From Streptomyces sp. XD-27 (GTDB lineage: Bacteria; Actinomycetota; Actinomycetes; Streptomycetales; Streptomycetaceae): a stretch of 64,000 bases of DNA. Numbering within the stretch: position 1 is the stretch's first letter; each line of letters starts with the position of its first letter. Below the pieces are notes generated by a model. The model searched no databases. It was not told the DNA's origin and saw only the letters and a list, made by a program, of their open reading frames with translations. The stretch spans positions 2,914,001 to 2,978,000 of the forward strand of contig NZ_CP130713.1 in the NCBI RefSeq assembly GCF_030553055.1. Reading direction: 5' to 3'. This document shows positions 8,311 through 17,884 of this stretch, piece after piece. A program made the translations under genes and the position numbers.

Positions 8311-9670
8311 GCTTGCCCGGATTCAGCAGACCGAGCGGGTCGAAGACCTGCTTGATGCCGCGCTGCAACTCCACTCCGACCGGGCCGAGTTCGCGGGCGA
8401 GCCACTCCTTCTTGAGGACGCCGACGCCGTGTTCGCCGGTGATGGTGCCGCCCAGCCCGAGGCCGAGCGCCATGATCTCGTCGAAGGACGCGCGGGCGCG
8501 GCGGGTCTCGTCGGGGTCGGCCGCGTCGAAGCAGACCGTCGGATGGGTGTTGCCGTCCCCGGCGTGCGCCACGACCCCGATGGTGAGGTCGTACTTACGG
8601 GCGATGGCGGCGGTGCCGTCGATCATCTCGGCGAGCCGGGAGCGCGGCACACACACGTCGTCGATCATCGTCGTGGACTTCACGGCCTCCAGCGCGGTGA
8701 GCGTGGCCCGCCGCGCCTGGAGCAGCAGGTCGGACTCGGCGGCGTCCTCGGCGGGGACGACCTCGGTGGCGCCCGCGGCCGTGCACAGTTCGCCGAGGGC
8801 GGCGAGGTCGGCGGCGGGGTCGGGGGTGTCAAAGGCGGCCAGCAGCAGCGCCTCGGTGGTCTCCGGCAGCCCCATGTGCGTCATGTCGTTGACGGCGCGC
8901 ACGCAGGTGCGGTCCATGAGCTCCAGCAGCGCCGGGGTGTGTCCGCGCTCCATGATCCGGCATACGGCGTCGCAGGCGGCGGCGGTCGAGGGGAACTCGG
9001 CGGCGAGCACGAGCTGCTCCGGCGGGGCGGGCCGCAGGGCGAGAACGGCGCGGACGATGACGCCAAGGCTGCCCTCGGAGCCGACGAACAGCCGGGTGAG
9101 GTCGTAGCCCGCGACGCCCTTGGCGGTGCGGCGGCCGGTGGTCAGCAGGCGGCCGTCGGCGAGGACGACGTCGAGGCCGAGCACGTACTCGGCGGTGACC
9201 CCGTACTTCACGCAGCACAGGCCGCCCGAGGCGGTGCCGATGTTGCCGCCGATGGTGCACTGCTCCCAGCTGGAGGGGTCCGGGGGGTAGTACAGGCCCC
9301 GCTCCATGACGGCACGGGAGAGCACGGCGTTGACGACGCCGGGTTCGACGACCGCGATCCGGTCGACGGGGTTGATCTCCAGGATGCGGTCCATCTTGAC
9401 CAGGGAGAGCACGATGCAGCCGTCGGAGGCGTTGGCGGCTCCCGACAGGCCGGTCCTGGCGCCCTGCGGGACGACGGGCACGCGCAGCGCGGTCGCGGTG
9501 CGCATGACGTGCTGCACGTGTTCGACGGTGCGCGGCAGTACGACGACGGCGGGCGCGCCCGCCGCGCAGAAGCCGGCCATGTCGTTGGCGTAACTGCCCG
9601 TGATGTCGGGATCGGTCAGCACGGCCTCTTCGGGGAGGCCCTTGCGCAGCAGGTCGGCCAGGTCCGTCAT
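8303..9670 (-). CDS. FAD-linked oxidase, GlcD/LDH-like (glycolate or D-lactate type)
   Basis: A 455-residue flavoenzyme of the VAO/PCMH superfamily. The N-terminal FAD domain has PRTVEHVQHVMRTA, VVPQGARTGLSGAA and the GGNIGTASGGLCCVKYG pyrophosphate loop. The C-terminal FAD-oxidase_C domain contains VAHAGDGNTHPTVCFD with metal-site histidines and ends ITGEHGVGVLKKEWL, GLLNPGKLF. These proteins oxidise 2-hydroxyacids (glycolate, D-lactate, D-2-hydroxyglutarate) and pass electrons to quinone or a partner. The substrate cannot be told from sequence, and no GlcE/GlcF partner is adjacent. It lies downstream of hppD on the same strand but is cut off by a strong hairpin. Confidence 0.9.
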   Translation of the reverse strand: MTDLADLLRKGLPEEAVLTDPDITGSYANDMAGFCAAGAPAVVVLPRTVEHVQHVMRTATALRVPVVPQGARTGLSGAANASDGCIVLSLVKMDRILEINPVDRIAVVEPGVVNAVLSRAVMERGLYYPPDPSSWEQCTIGGNIGTASGGLCCVKYGVTAEYVLGLDVVLADGRLLTTGRRTAKGVAGYDLTRLFVGSEGSLGVIVRAVLALRPAPPEQLVLAAEFPSTAAACDAVCRIMERGHTPALLELMDRTCVRAVNDMTHMGLPETTEALLLAAFDTPDPAADLAALGELCTAAGATEVVPAEDAAESDLLLQARRATLTALEAVKSTTMIDDVCVPRSRLAEMIDGTAAIARKYDLTIGVVAHAGDGNTHPTVCFDAADPDETRRARASFDEIMALGLGLGGTITGEHGVGVLKKEWLARELGPVGVELQRGIKQVFDPLGLLNPGKLF

Positions 9671-9710
9671 GGCTCCAGACTCGCACCCGCGGGGGGTCGG
9701 CGAAAGATCA

Positions 9711-9757
9711 CCGCCCCGAACGGCGCACAGGGATGAGCCGTGCGCCGTTCGGGGCGG
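9711..9757 (-). terminator. Strong hairpin terminator of hppD
   Basis: A perfect 18-bp stem (9711-9728 with 9740-9757) around an 11-nt loop, 31 bp after the hppD stop codon. It isolates hppD from the FAD oxidase gene that follows. Confidence 0.85.
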
Positions 9758-9788
9758 ATCGGGTCGGGAACGGGAAGGTTCCCGGGGG

Positions 9789-11038
<1,250 letters not shown>

Positions 11039-11066
11039 ATCACCAACGACAGCGGAGGGTAAAGCC

Positions 11067-11534
11067 GTGGGGATCGATTCTCTGGACGCACGCCTGATCA
11101 CCCTGCTCGCGGAGGAGCCCCGGATAGGCGTCCTGGAGGCATCGCGGCGACTCGGCGTCGCGCGCGGGACGGCACAGGCGCGGCTGGACCGGCTCCAGGC
11201 CAACGGGGTGATCCGCGGCTTCGGGCCGGACGTGGACCCGGCGGCGCTGGGGTATCCGGTCATGGCGTTCGCGACGCTGGAGATCAAGCAGGGCCAGGGC
11301 GGCGACGTACGGGCCCATCTGGCGACCGTCCCCGAGGTGCTGGAACTGCACACCACGACCGGCCACGGCGACATGCTCTGCCGCCTGGTCGCCCGCTCGA
11401 ACGCGGATCTGCAGCGGGTGATCGACCGGGTGGTGGGCTTCGAGGGAATCGTCCGGGCCTCGACGGCGATCATGATGGAGAACCCGGTGCCGCTGCGGAT
11501 CATTCCGCTGGTGCAGCAGGCGGCGGACGACTGA
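11067..11534 (+). CDS. Lrp/AsnC family transcriptional regulator
   Basis: 155 residues. The N-terminal helix-turn-helix (LDARLITLLAEEPRIGVLEA, SRRLGVARGTAQARLDRLQ) and the C-terminal RAM ligand-binding domain (AFATLEIKQG, VLELHTTTGHGDMLCRLVAR) are complete. Members sense amino acids as octamers. The divergent position to hppD suggests tyrosine or phenylalanine as effector. The start is GTG 11067 with the ribosome site GGAGGG ten bases upstream. It probably binds the 33-bp-spaced repeats at 10990-11038. Confidence 0.93.
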   Translation: MGIDSLDARLITLLAEEPRIGVLEASRRLGVARGTAQARLDRLQANGVIRGFGPDVDPAALGYPVMAFATLEIKQGQGGDVRAHLATVPEVLELHTTTGHGDMLCRLVARSNADLQRVIDRVVGFEGIVRASTAIMMENPVPLRIIPLVQQAADD

Positions 11535-11554
11535 GTCCAAAGCAAAGATTCCAT

Positions 11555-11586
11555 TGCAAAGAACCTGTTGCAACGGAGTCTTTGCA
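11555..11586 (+). promoter_or_regulatory. Two-tier palindromic operator upstream of the ArsR gene
   Basis: An outer inverted repeat TGCAAAGA (11555-11562) / TCTTTGCA (11579-11586) and an inner perfect palindrome GTTGCAAC (11567-11574) share the same centre (between 11570 and 11571). It lies 16 bp upstream of the GTG start of the ArsR-type gene, as expected for an autoregulatory ArsR operator. A further copy of the core AGCAAAGATT sits at 11541-11550. Confidence 0.7.
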
Positions 11587-11602
11587 TGCGTACGGTGGAA
11601 CC

Positions 11603-12222
11603 GTGCCCGAGAACCCGGCGACACCGCCGCCCCATGACGTCCGCGCTCTCGACCCGCGCTCCCTGCGCGCGCTCGCCCACCCGCTGCGTATCCGCCTACT
11701 GGGGCCCTGCGGGAGTACGGCCCGGCCACCGCGTCCCAACTGGCCCAGCGACTGGATGAGTCCAGCGGCGCCACCAGCTACCACCTGCGGCAGCTGGCCG
11801 CGTACGACTTCGTCGTGGAGGACCCCGACCGGGGCACGGCACGCGAGCGCTGGTGGAAGGCCGCCCAGCAGGGCACCAGCACCGACGCCGCACAGTTCGC
11901 GCGCCACCCCGACCCGGAGGTGCGCGGGGCGCTGAGTGCCTTCCTGCACGAAGTCGCCGTCATCCACGCCCAGGAGCTGTCCACCGCGCTCGGCACGATG
12001 CACGAGTGGTCGCGCGAGTGGCAGAAGGTCTGGGACATCAGCGACGTCTCGCTGCGGCTGACGCCGGAGCTCACCGGAGAGCTGGCCGACGAGCTGCACG
12101 CCGTCATCGAGCGCTATCGCGCCCGTACGGATGTGGACGAGATGCGGGCGGAGCCGGTCCGGGTCCATCTGCACGCGTTCCCGCGCCCCACACACCCCGA
12201 CGAACCGTCCGACGGAGGCTGA
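11603..12222 (+). CDS. ArsR/SmtB-type HTH regulator, apparent frameshift
   Basis: The frame from GTG 11603 encodes VPENPATPPPHDVRALDPRS, LRALAHPLRIRLLG and then loses sense. The continuation (ALREYGPATASQLAQRLDES, SGATSYHLRQLAAYDFVVED, then a long C-terminal helical region) lies one frame away. One additional G at the GGGG run 11701-11704 restores a winged helix with its recognition helix and about 206 residues. The long C-terminal extension matches the streptomycete ArsR subfamily whose targets are usually exporters or the gene itself; no cysteine metal site is visible. It is followed by a small gene one base after its stop. A sequencing deletion is more likely than a dead gene. Confidence 0.82.
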
Positions 12223-12223
12223 G

Positions 12224-12451
12224 ATGCACAGCGACATACACCTGCGGCTGCACCACCTGCGAGCGGAGCAGCTCCACCAGGAGGCCCGCGCCGTACGCTC
12301 CGTACGTGCCGCCGCCGGAACGCGTCCGCGGCCGGTTCGCCCTCCGCACCCGCCCGGGCTGCTGCGCCGGCGGGTGGGCTGGGGACTGGTGGAGCTGGGG
12401 CTGCGGCTGGTCACCCCGCGACCGGGCGTACCGGGTCAGTTGGGGGCCTAG
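12224..12451 (+). CDS. Small Arg/His-rich protein coupled to the ArsR gene (75 aa)
   Basis: The ATG at 12224 follows the ArsR stop codon with a single base between, and GGAGGCTGAG supplies a ribosome site, so translation is coupled. The protein begins MHSDIHLRLHHLRAEQLHQE with a likely amphipathic helix, then has Arg/Pro-rich sequence and a hydrophobic patch (VGWGLVELGLRLV). I recognise no family. It is probably co-regulated by the operator at 11555-11586. Confidence 0.6.
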   Translation: MHSDIHLRLHHLRAEQLHQEARAVRSVRAAAGTRPRPVRPPHPPGLLRRRVGWGLVELGLRLVTPRPGVPGQLGA

Positions 12452-12470
12452 CAGCCGCACCCTCTGGGGA

Positions 12471-13259
12471 CTAGCAGCTGGGGACGTTCTTGCCCGAGGC
12501 CAGGGCCCGGAGCGAGGAGACCGCGTCGTTCAGCTTGGTGACCGGGATCAGCTGGAGCCCCTTCGGCAGGCCCTCCTCCGCCTCCGAGCACTCCCCCTTG
12601 GGCACCAGGAAGACGGTCGCGCCGTCGCGCTTCGCGGCCAGCGTCTTGAGCGGGACGCCGCCCACCCGGCCGACCGTGCCGTCGGGCTCGATGGTGCCGG
12701 TGCCGGCGATGACCCGGCCGCCGGTCAGGTCGCCGCCGCGGCCGTCCCCGTCCAGCTTGTCGATGATCCCGAGCGAGAACAGCAGCCCGGCGCTCGGGCC
12801 GCCCACGTCCGCGAGCCGCAGCGAGACGTCGATGTCCTCGTCCGACCGGCGCAGATAGCGCAGGGCGGCGCGGGTCGCGTCGTCCTGCGACTCCTTCATC
12901 TCCTCGACGTTGTGCTTCTCGATCTCCTCGGTCGTGTCGCCGACCGGGTAGACGGCCTCGCGGGGCATGACCGCCCGGTCGGTGTCGAACCAGCCGTCGA
13001 TCACGTCGCCGAGCCGTACGGTGGCGTCCGGGCCGGTCGCCACGATCGTGGTCATCCGCAGCTGGCCGCTGGTCTTGCGGGTTGCGGCACCGGAGATGGT
13101 GATCACCGGCCTGCCCTTGTCGGCGCCGAGGACGTTCACCGTGCTGCCGGGCTGGGCGACCGCGAACGGCAGGGGCACGAAGGCGGCGACCGCGAGCAGG
13201 GACGCGACGAGGACGGCGCAGATCGCGAGGGTCCGGGCACGGCGGGAGACTGCGGGCAT
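12471..13259 (-). CDS. Membrane-anchored Lon-like (S16) protease, YlbL-related
   Basis: 262 residues. An N-terminal transmembrane anchor (LAICAVLVASLLAVAAFVPL) leads to an extracytoplasmic domain and a C-terminal Lon proteolytic domain with the catalytic Ser in DVGGPSAGLLFSLG and the Lys in VGGVPLKTLAAKRDGA. Actinobacterial YlbL-like proteins are usually longer and carry a PDZ domain between anchor and protease; here I see none, so this is a short variant. The conserved GTIEPDGTVGRVGG segment confirms the family. Its substrates are unknown. ATG 13257-13259 is chosen. It converges with the small gene at 12451. Confidence 0.88.
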   Translation of the reverse strand: MPAVSRRARTLAICAVLVASLLAVAAFVPLPFAVAQPGSTVNVLGADKGRPVITISGAATRKTSGQLRMTTIVATGPDATVRLGDVIDGWFDTDRAVMPREAVYPVGDTTEEIEKHNVEEMKESQDDATRAALRYLRRSDEDIDVSLRLADVGGPSAGLLFSLGIIDKLDGDGRGGDLTGGRVIAGTGTIEPDGTVGRVGGVPLKTLAAKRDGATVFLVPKGECSEAEEGLPKGLQLIPVTKLNDAVSSLRALASGKNVPSC

Positions 13260-13383
13260 GGGGCGACCTTAGTTCAACCGGGCGCGGCGCCGGACTTCGG
13301 TCCTCGGTTGCCAGGCAGGCGAGGGCTCGCCGCGGTCCGGTCCGGGCGGTCGGCGGCACGGGCCCGGGACAGGCCCGGTCCCC

Positions 13384-14025
13384 TCAGCGGAGGGCGTCGG
13401 CGACCTCTCGGGCCGCGTCCACCACGCGCGGGCCGACCCGCTCCGGTACCGCGTCCGCCAGCATGACCACGCCCACGCTGCCCTCTATGCCGGTCACCCC
13501 GACCAGCGGGGCGGCCGCGCCGCTCGCGCCCGCCTCCAGTTCGCCGTGGGTCAGCGCGTAGCCGGGGTCGTCGACGCCGCCCGTCCGCGCGGCGAGGATC
13601 GCCCGGCCCGCCGCGCCCCGGTCCAGCGGATGCCGGAACCCGGCCCGGTAGGCCACGTGGTAGTCGGTCCAGGTCGGCTCGACGACCGCGACCGCCAGAG
13701 CCTCGGTGCCGTCGACCAGGGTGAGGTGCGCGGTGGCGCCGATGTCCTCGGCGAGGGCGCGCAGCGCGGGCAGCGCGGCCTCCCGTACGAGGGGATGCAC
13801 CTGGCGGCCCAGCTGCAGGACCCCGAGCCCGACGCGGGCGCGGCCGCCTATGTCGCGGCGTACGAGCGCGTGTTGCTCCAGGGTGGCCAGCAGGCGGTAG
13901 ACCACGGTCCGGTTGACGCCGAGCTTGGTGGACAGCTCGGTCACGGTCAGTCCGTGGTCGGTGTCGGCCAGCAGCTTAAGGACGCGCAGGCCCCGGTCGA
14001 GCGTCTGGGAGGTCTCCGCGGTCAC
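13384..14025 (-). CDS. IclR family transcriptional regulator
   Basis: 213 residues. The N-terminal winged helix (SQTLDRGLRVLKLLADTDHG, LTVTELSTKLGVNRTVVYRL) and the C-terminal effector-binding domain (LPALRALAEDIGATAHLTLV, RHPLDRGAAGRAILA) are typical of IclR proteins, which respond to small organic acids. The length is a little short for the family. GTG 14023-14025 is chosen because the HTH starts six residues later; the longer frame upstream is Pro/Arg-rich and not protein-like. The target is unknown, and no catabolic operon is adjacent. Confidence 0.9.
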   Translation of the reverse strand: MTAETSQTLDRGLRVLKLLADTDHGLTVTELSTKLGVNRTVVYRLLATLEQHALVRRDIGGRARVGLGVLQLGRQVHPLVREAALPALRALAEDIGATAHLTLVDGTEALAVAVVEPTWTDYHVAYRAGFRHPLDRGAAGRAILAARTGGVDDPGYALTHGELEAGASGAAAPLVGVTGIEGSVGVVMLADAVPERVGPRVVDAAREVADALR

Positions 14026-14466
14026 GACGCCCCCTCTCCGTGTGAGGGCGGCTCCACCGCGATGCTCCATCGGTCCCGGCGACGGCGCGCGGAAGAGGCC
14101 GCCGGTCGCGGGCACGCACCGGCTGCGCTCCGCGGCGGCGCTGCCACGGGGCGTGTGCGTAGCGGAAAAGTAGCGAGCGAGTCCGCTCAGCGGAAGAGTC
14201 CGTCCAGAATCCGAGCGGAGTTGGCACCCTGTGCCAGGCGGAGGCGCCGGTTCTACGGGGGATTGCGGCGCATCGTCCCGCCGTGGGGATGACGGGCATG
14301 ACAGCTTGGTGAAAAGCGCCGAAGGGGGTTGCGGGCCGCGGCCGCACCGTGCCGGGCGATCGCACCGCGCGTGGGGACACCCCTGGGGGCGCCTCTGGGG
14401 CACCCCCGGACAGGGTCTGGGTGAGGCCTCGCTGGGGAAGGGGTTCGGGGGAGGTAGTCGGCGGAG
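14026..14466. other. 441-bp intergenic region between IclR and helicase genes
   Basis: No gene is supported. The region presumably holds the IclR promoter near 14030-14120. At about 14375-14455 there is G-rich sequence (CCCCTGGGGGCGCCTCTGGG, then CGCTGGGGAAGGGGTTC) resembling the GGTGCCCC/GCTGGGG dispersed element at 6389 and 18870, but too diverged to call the same repeat with certainty. Confidence 0.4.
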
Positions 14467-16262
14467 TCACCGCATCCGCGTCGCCCACTCCCGCACCTTC
14501 TTGATCCGCTCCCGGATCTGCCCGGCCGTCGCCTCCGCGCTCGGCGGTCCGCCGCACACCCGCCGCAGCTCGGTGTGGATCACGCCGTGCGGCTTGCCGC
14601 TCTGGTGGACGTACGCCCCACCAGGCTGTTGAGTTCCTTGCGCAGCTCCAGCAGCTCCTTGTGGGTGACCACCGGCCGCCGCTCCGCCGGGAGTTCGAGC
14701 AGGTCGGCCTCGGTGTCCGGCTTCTTGCGGCTGTGCGCGATCTGCCGGGCCTGCCGCTTCTGGAGCAGCAGCTGCACCTGGTCGGGTTCGAGCAGGCCGG
14801 GGATGCCGAGGTAGTCCTGCTCCTCCTCGCTGCCCGGGTGGGCCTGCATGCCGAACTCGGCGCCGTCGAAGAGCACCCGGTCGAAGACGGCGTCGGACTG
14901 CAGCGCCTCGAAGGGCAGCATGTCCTGCTCGCCGGTGTCCTCGTCCTGCTGCTTGTTCGCCTCGTCCATCTCCTTCTCGGACTCGGCGTACGGGTCCTCC
15001 TCCTCGCCGTCCTTCTTCGGCTTGTCCAGGACGTGGTCGCGCTCGACCTCCATCTCGTTGGCGAAGCCGAGCAGCATGGGGATGGTCGGGAGGAAGACGG
15101 ACGCGGTCTCGCCGCGCCGCCTGGACCGTACGAAGCGGCCGACGGCCTGCGCGAAGAACAGCGGGGTGGAGATGGTGGTGGCGTAGACCCCGACCGCCAG
15201 CCGCGGCACGTCCACGCCTTCCGACACCATGCGGACCGCGACCATCCAGCGGTCGTCGTTGTGGCTGAAGTCCTCGATGCGCTGGGAGGCGCCGGAGTCG
15301 TCGGACAGCACGACGGTCGCCTTGGTGCCGGTGATCTCGCGGATCAGCTTGGCGTACGCGCGGGCGGAGTCCTGGTCGGTGGCGATGACGAGAGCGCCCG
15401 CGTCGGGGATGGCCTTGCGCACCTCGGTGAGCCGCTGGTCGGCGGCGCGCAGCACGTTCGGCATCCAGTCGCCACGCGGGTCGAGCGCGGTGCGCCACGC
15501 CTGGGAGACCGCGTCCTTGGTCATCGGCTCGCCGAGCCGGGCCTCCAGCTCGTCGCCCGCCTTGGTGCGCCAGCGCATGTTGCCGCTGTAGGAGAGGAAG
15601 ATCACCGGGCGGACGACGCCGTCGCCGAGGGCGTTGCCGTATCCGTAGGTGTAGTCGGCGGCCGACCGCCGGATGCCGTCGTTGCCCTCCTCGTAGGTGA
15701 CGAAGGGGATCGGGTTGGTGTCGGAGCGGAACGGGGTACCGGTGAGCGCCAGCCGCCGGGTCGCCGGCTCGAACGCCTCCAGGCACGCCTCGCCCCACGA
15801 CTTGGAGTCGCCGGCGTGGTGGATCTCGTCGAGGATGACGAGCGTCTTGCGCTGCTCGCAGCGGTTGCGGTGCAGCATGGGGCGGACGCCGACGCCCGCG
15901 TAGGTCACGGCGACCCCGTGGTACTCGCGCCCCAGCGGGCCGGCGCTGTACTCCGGGTCCAGCTTGATCCCGACCCTGGCCGCCGCCTCCGCCCACTGCT
16001 TCTTCAGGTGCTCGGTGGGCGCGACGACGGTCACCTGCTGCACGACGTGGTGGTGCAGCAGCCAGGAGGCGAGCGTCAGCGCGAAGGTGGTCTTACCGGC
16101 GCCGGGCGTCGCGACGGCGAGGAAGTCGCGCGGCTGCTCCTGGATGTACTTCTCCATCGCGCCCTGCTGCCAGGCACGCAGCTTGCTGGCGGTGCCCCAA
16201 GGGGCGCGGCCGGGGAAGGCGGGAGAGAGGTGGTGGCTGGAGGGGGAGGCGGTAGTAGTCAC
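14467..16262 (-). CDS. DEAD/DEAH-box superfamily 2 helicase, apparent frameshift near C-terminus
   Basis: ATP-dependent SF2 helicase. Motif I is VATPGAGKTTFALTLAS, motif II VILDEIHHAGDSKSWGE, motif III LALTGTPFRS and motif VI FFAQAVGRFVRSRRR, spread over two RecA-like domains. After LRKELNSLVG the frame runs into unrelated sequence and a stop at 14580. The neighbouring frame continues GAYVHQSGKPHGVIHTELRR and ends RIKKVREWATRMR, which reads as the genuine C-terminus. One additional base at the CCCC run 14616-14619 joins them, giving about 598 residues. GTG 16262 (VTTTASPSSHHLSPAF) is chosen; a TTG at 16298 is possible. Role in RNA or DNA metabolism is unknown. Confidence 0.88.
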
Positions 16263-16406
16263 GGTCTCCGTCGGGCGGTCGGCTGGCGGGATCGGCAACC
16301 GCGTCAGCCTACCGGGGCCGGTGGGGGCGCCTTGGGGAACGGGGTGGGTCCCCCGAGGGTGGGATTCAACTCACACCGGGCCGTACGGCGTATCGCCCCG
16401 TGGTCC

Positions 16407-16607
16407 TTAGGCAAGCCGCCGCGACAGTTCCCGGCTCTGCTCGGCCACACGCTCGGCGATGGAGTCGAAGACGGCCTGCCGCTCGTCCGCGACGCGCTCC
16501 AGCACGATGCGGCGCCCGGCCTCGGCCGGGGAGCACGCCCACATATCGGCCAGGTTGCGCAGGGCGGCGGCCTCGTCGTCGGTGAGACGAAGCGTGATCT
16601 CGGGCAC
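16407..16607 (-). CDS. Small ribbon-helix-helix-like protein (66 aa)
   Basis: It starts at GTG 16605-16607 with VPEITLRLTDDEAAALRNLA, a beta strand followed by a helix typical of Arc/CopG folds, then helical sequence AGRRIVLERVADERQAVFDS ending SRELSRRLA. It is not flanked by a toxin gene, so an antitoxin role has no support. It may bind DNA as a dimer. The start is inferred from the onset of the motif; upstream sequence in the same frame is not protein-like. Confidence 0.62.
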   Translation of the reverse strand: MPEITLRLTDDEAAALRNLADMWACSPAEAGRRIVLERVADERQAVFDSIAERVAEQSRELSRRLA

Positions 16608-16732
16608 GGAGCGGACTCTAGGGCACGTCGGCGGAGCTGCGGGCTTCTTCCGACCTGCCCCTTCCCGTCTGCGTCCAAGGACGCCGCTCAGCCTGGCCAG
16701 GGCCACAGCTTCAAGAGACGGCTTCCACCGCA

Positions 16733-17767
16733 TCAGTCGTCGAGCAGCCGCCATGCGGTGAGGGCGAGCTGGGCGCGCATCAGTCCGGTGGGTTCGGTGA
16801 GGTCGGTGCCCAGGGTCTTCGCGATCTGTTCGAGTCGGCGGGCGACGCTGCTGTGGTGCAGGTGGAGGAGGTCGGCGGCCCGGCGTAGGGAGCCGGTGGC
16901 GCAGTAGGCGTCCAGGGTCGCCAGGTCTTCCGGGTTGCCTGCGATGCGGGCGATCGCGGCCACGTCGGTGTTGTCGCGCGCGGTGTCCTGGGGTACCTGT
17001 GCGAGCAGCGCCAGCGCCCCCAGGTCGTCGTGGTGGAGCACCGGTCGGCGTGGGGTGGTGAAGCGGAGGGCGGTGCGGGCTTCGCGCCAGGACCGGTCGG
17101 GGCTTTCCGCGGAGCCGATGCCCGCGCGTACGCCTGCCGGAAACCGGGTCCGGTCCACGGTGGTGGCCAGGATGACGCCCACGTCGGCGAGTGGCGCCGC
17201 CTTCACCGGGCGGGCCGGGCAGAGCAGGCCGCCGACCCGGTCGAGCGGAAGCCGCGACCGTACGGCGACGACGTGGACCGGCAGGTCGGCGGCGAAACCC
17301 AGCAGCCGCAAGGCCCGTGCCCGGGCCGCCTCGTCGCTGTCGGTGCTGATCGCCAGTTCGACGAGGGCGGGGTCGGCCATGGTGGTGCGGGCCGGGCCGT
17401 ACCGCTCGGCGACGGCCGCGGCGGCGATGGCGAGCCGGTCGAGGAGCGCTTCGTCGAGGGGATTCGGCGGGCCGGGGCGTTCCAGCCACACCGTGCCGAT
17501 CTCCTCCTCGTCGAGGGTGATCGGCATCGTCGTGGACGGGGGCGACGGCGGCGCGGACTTCTCCCTGCCGTCGGGCGAGACGCGGATCGTCCGCCCCGTG
17601 CCGTGGAGCCGGATCCCGGCCACGCACTCGGCCAGGCACGCCGAGGCCCGGGCGAGCGCCGGGAGATCCACCCGCCGGCGCATCAGCGTGTCGTAGAACA
17701 TGACGACGCGGATCGCGCCTTCGGCTTGGGAATCCAGGTGCGACAGCCGTACGGCCAGGGCCTCCAT
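16733..17767 (-). CDS. PucR-type helix-turn-helix regulator
   Basis: 344 residues. The C-terminal HTH of the PucR/CdaR type is clear: LDAYCATGSLRRAADLLHLH then HSSVARRLEQIAKTLGTDL. The central region resembles a degenerate GGDEF-like segment (VGVILATTVDRTRFPAGVRAGIGSAE), also seen in this family. The N-terminus may sense a ligand. It is divergent from the hydrolase gene at 17885 with 117 bp between, so it probably controls that gene. The start ATG 17765-17767 lies in a 22-bp tandem duplication, and no good ribosome site precedes it, so the start is uncertain. Confidence 0.85.
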   Translation of the reverse strand: MEALAVRLSHLDSQAEGAIRVVMFYDTLMRRRVDLPALARASACLAECVAGIRLHGTGRTIRVSPDGREKSAPPSPPSTTMPITLDEEEIGTVWLERPGPPNPLDEALLDRLAIAAAAVAERYGPARTTMADPALVELAISTDSDEAARARALRLLGFAADLPVHVVAVRSRLPLDRVGGLLCPARPVKAAPLADVGVILATTVDRTRFPAGVRAGIGSAESPDRSWREARTALRFTTPRRPVLHHDDLGALALLAQVPQDTARDNTDVAAIARIAGNPEDLATLDAYCATGSLRRAADLLHLHHSSVARRLEQIAKTLGTDLTEPTGLMRAQLALTAWRLLDD

Positions 17768-17800
17768 GGCAGGAGGATAGGGCCTCCATGGCAGGAGGAC
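17757..17800. repeat. 22-bp tandem duplication over the PucR-type start codon
   Basis: Units 17757-17778 and 17779-17800 are identical at 21 of 22 positions and each contains CCTCCATGGCAGGAGG, an ATG with GGAGG on the minus strand. The upstream copy gives an out-of-frame start, because 22 is not a multiple of three. Confidence 0.75.
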
Positions 17801-17884
17801 GGGCGCCGTTCGGTGCGTGATCCGGGCGCGAGCTCCGACAGTTGGCGGATGATCCCGGGGCGGCCGACCGTGAGGATGGTCTCC

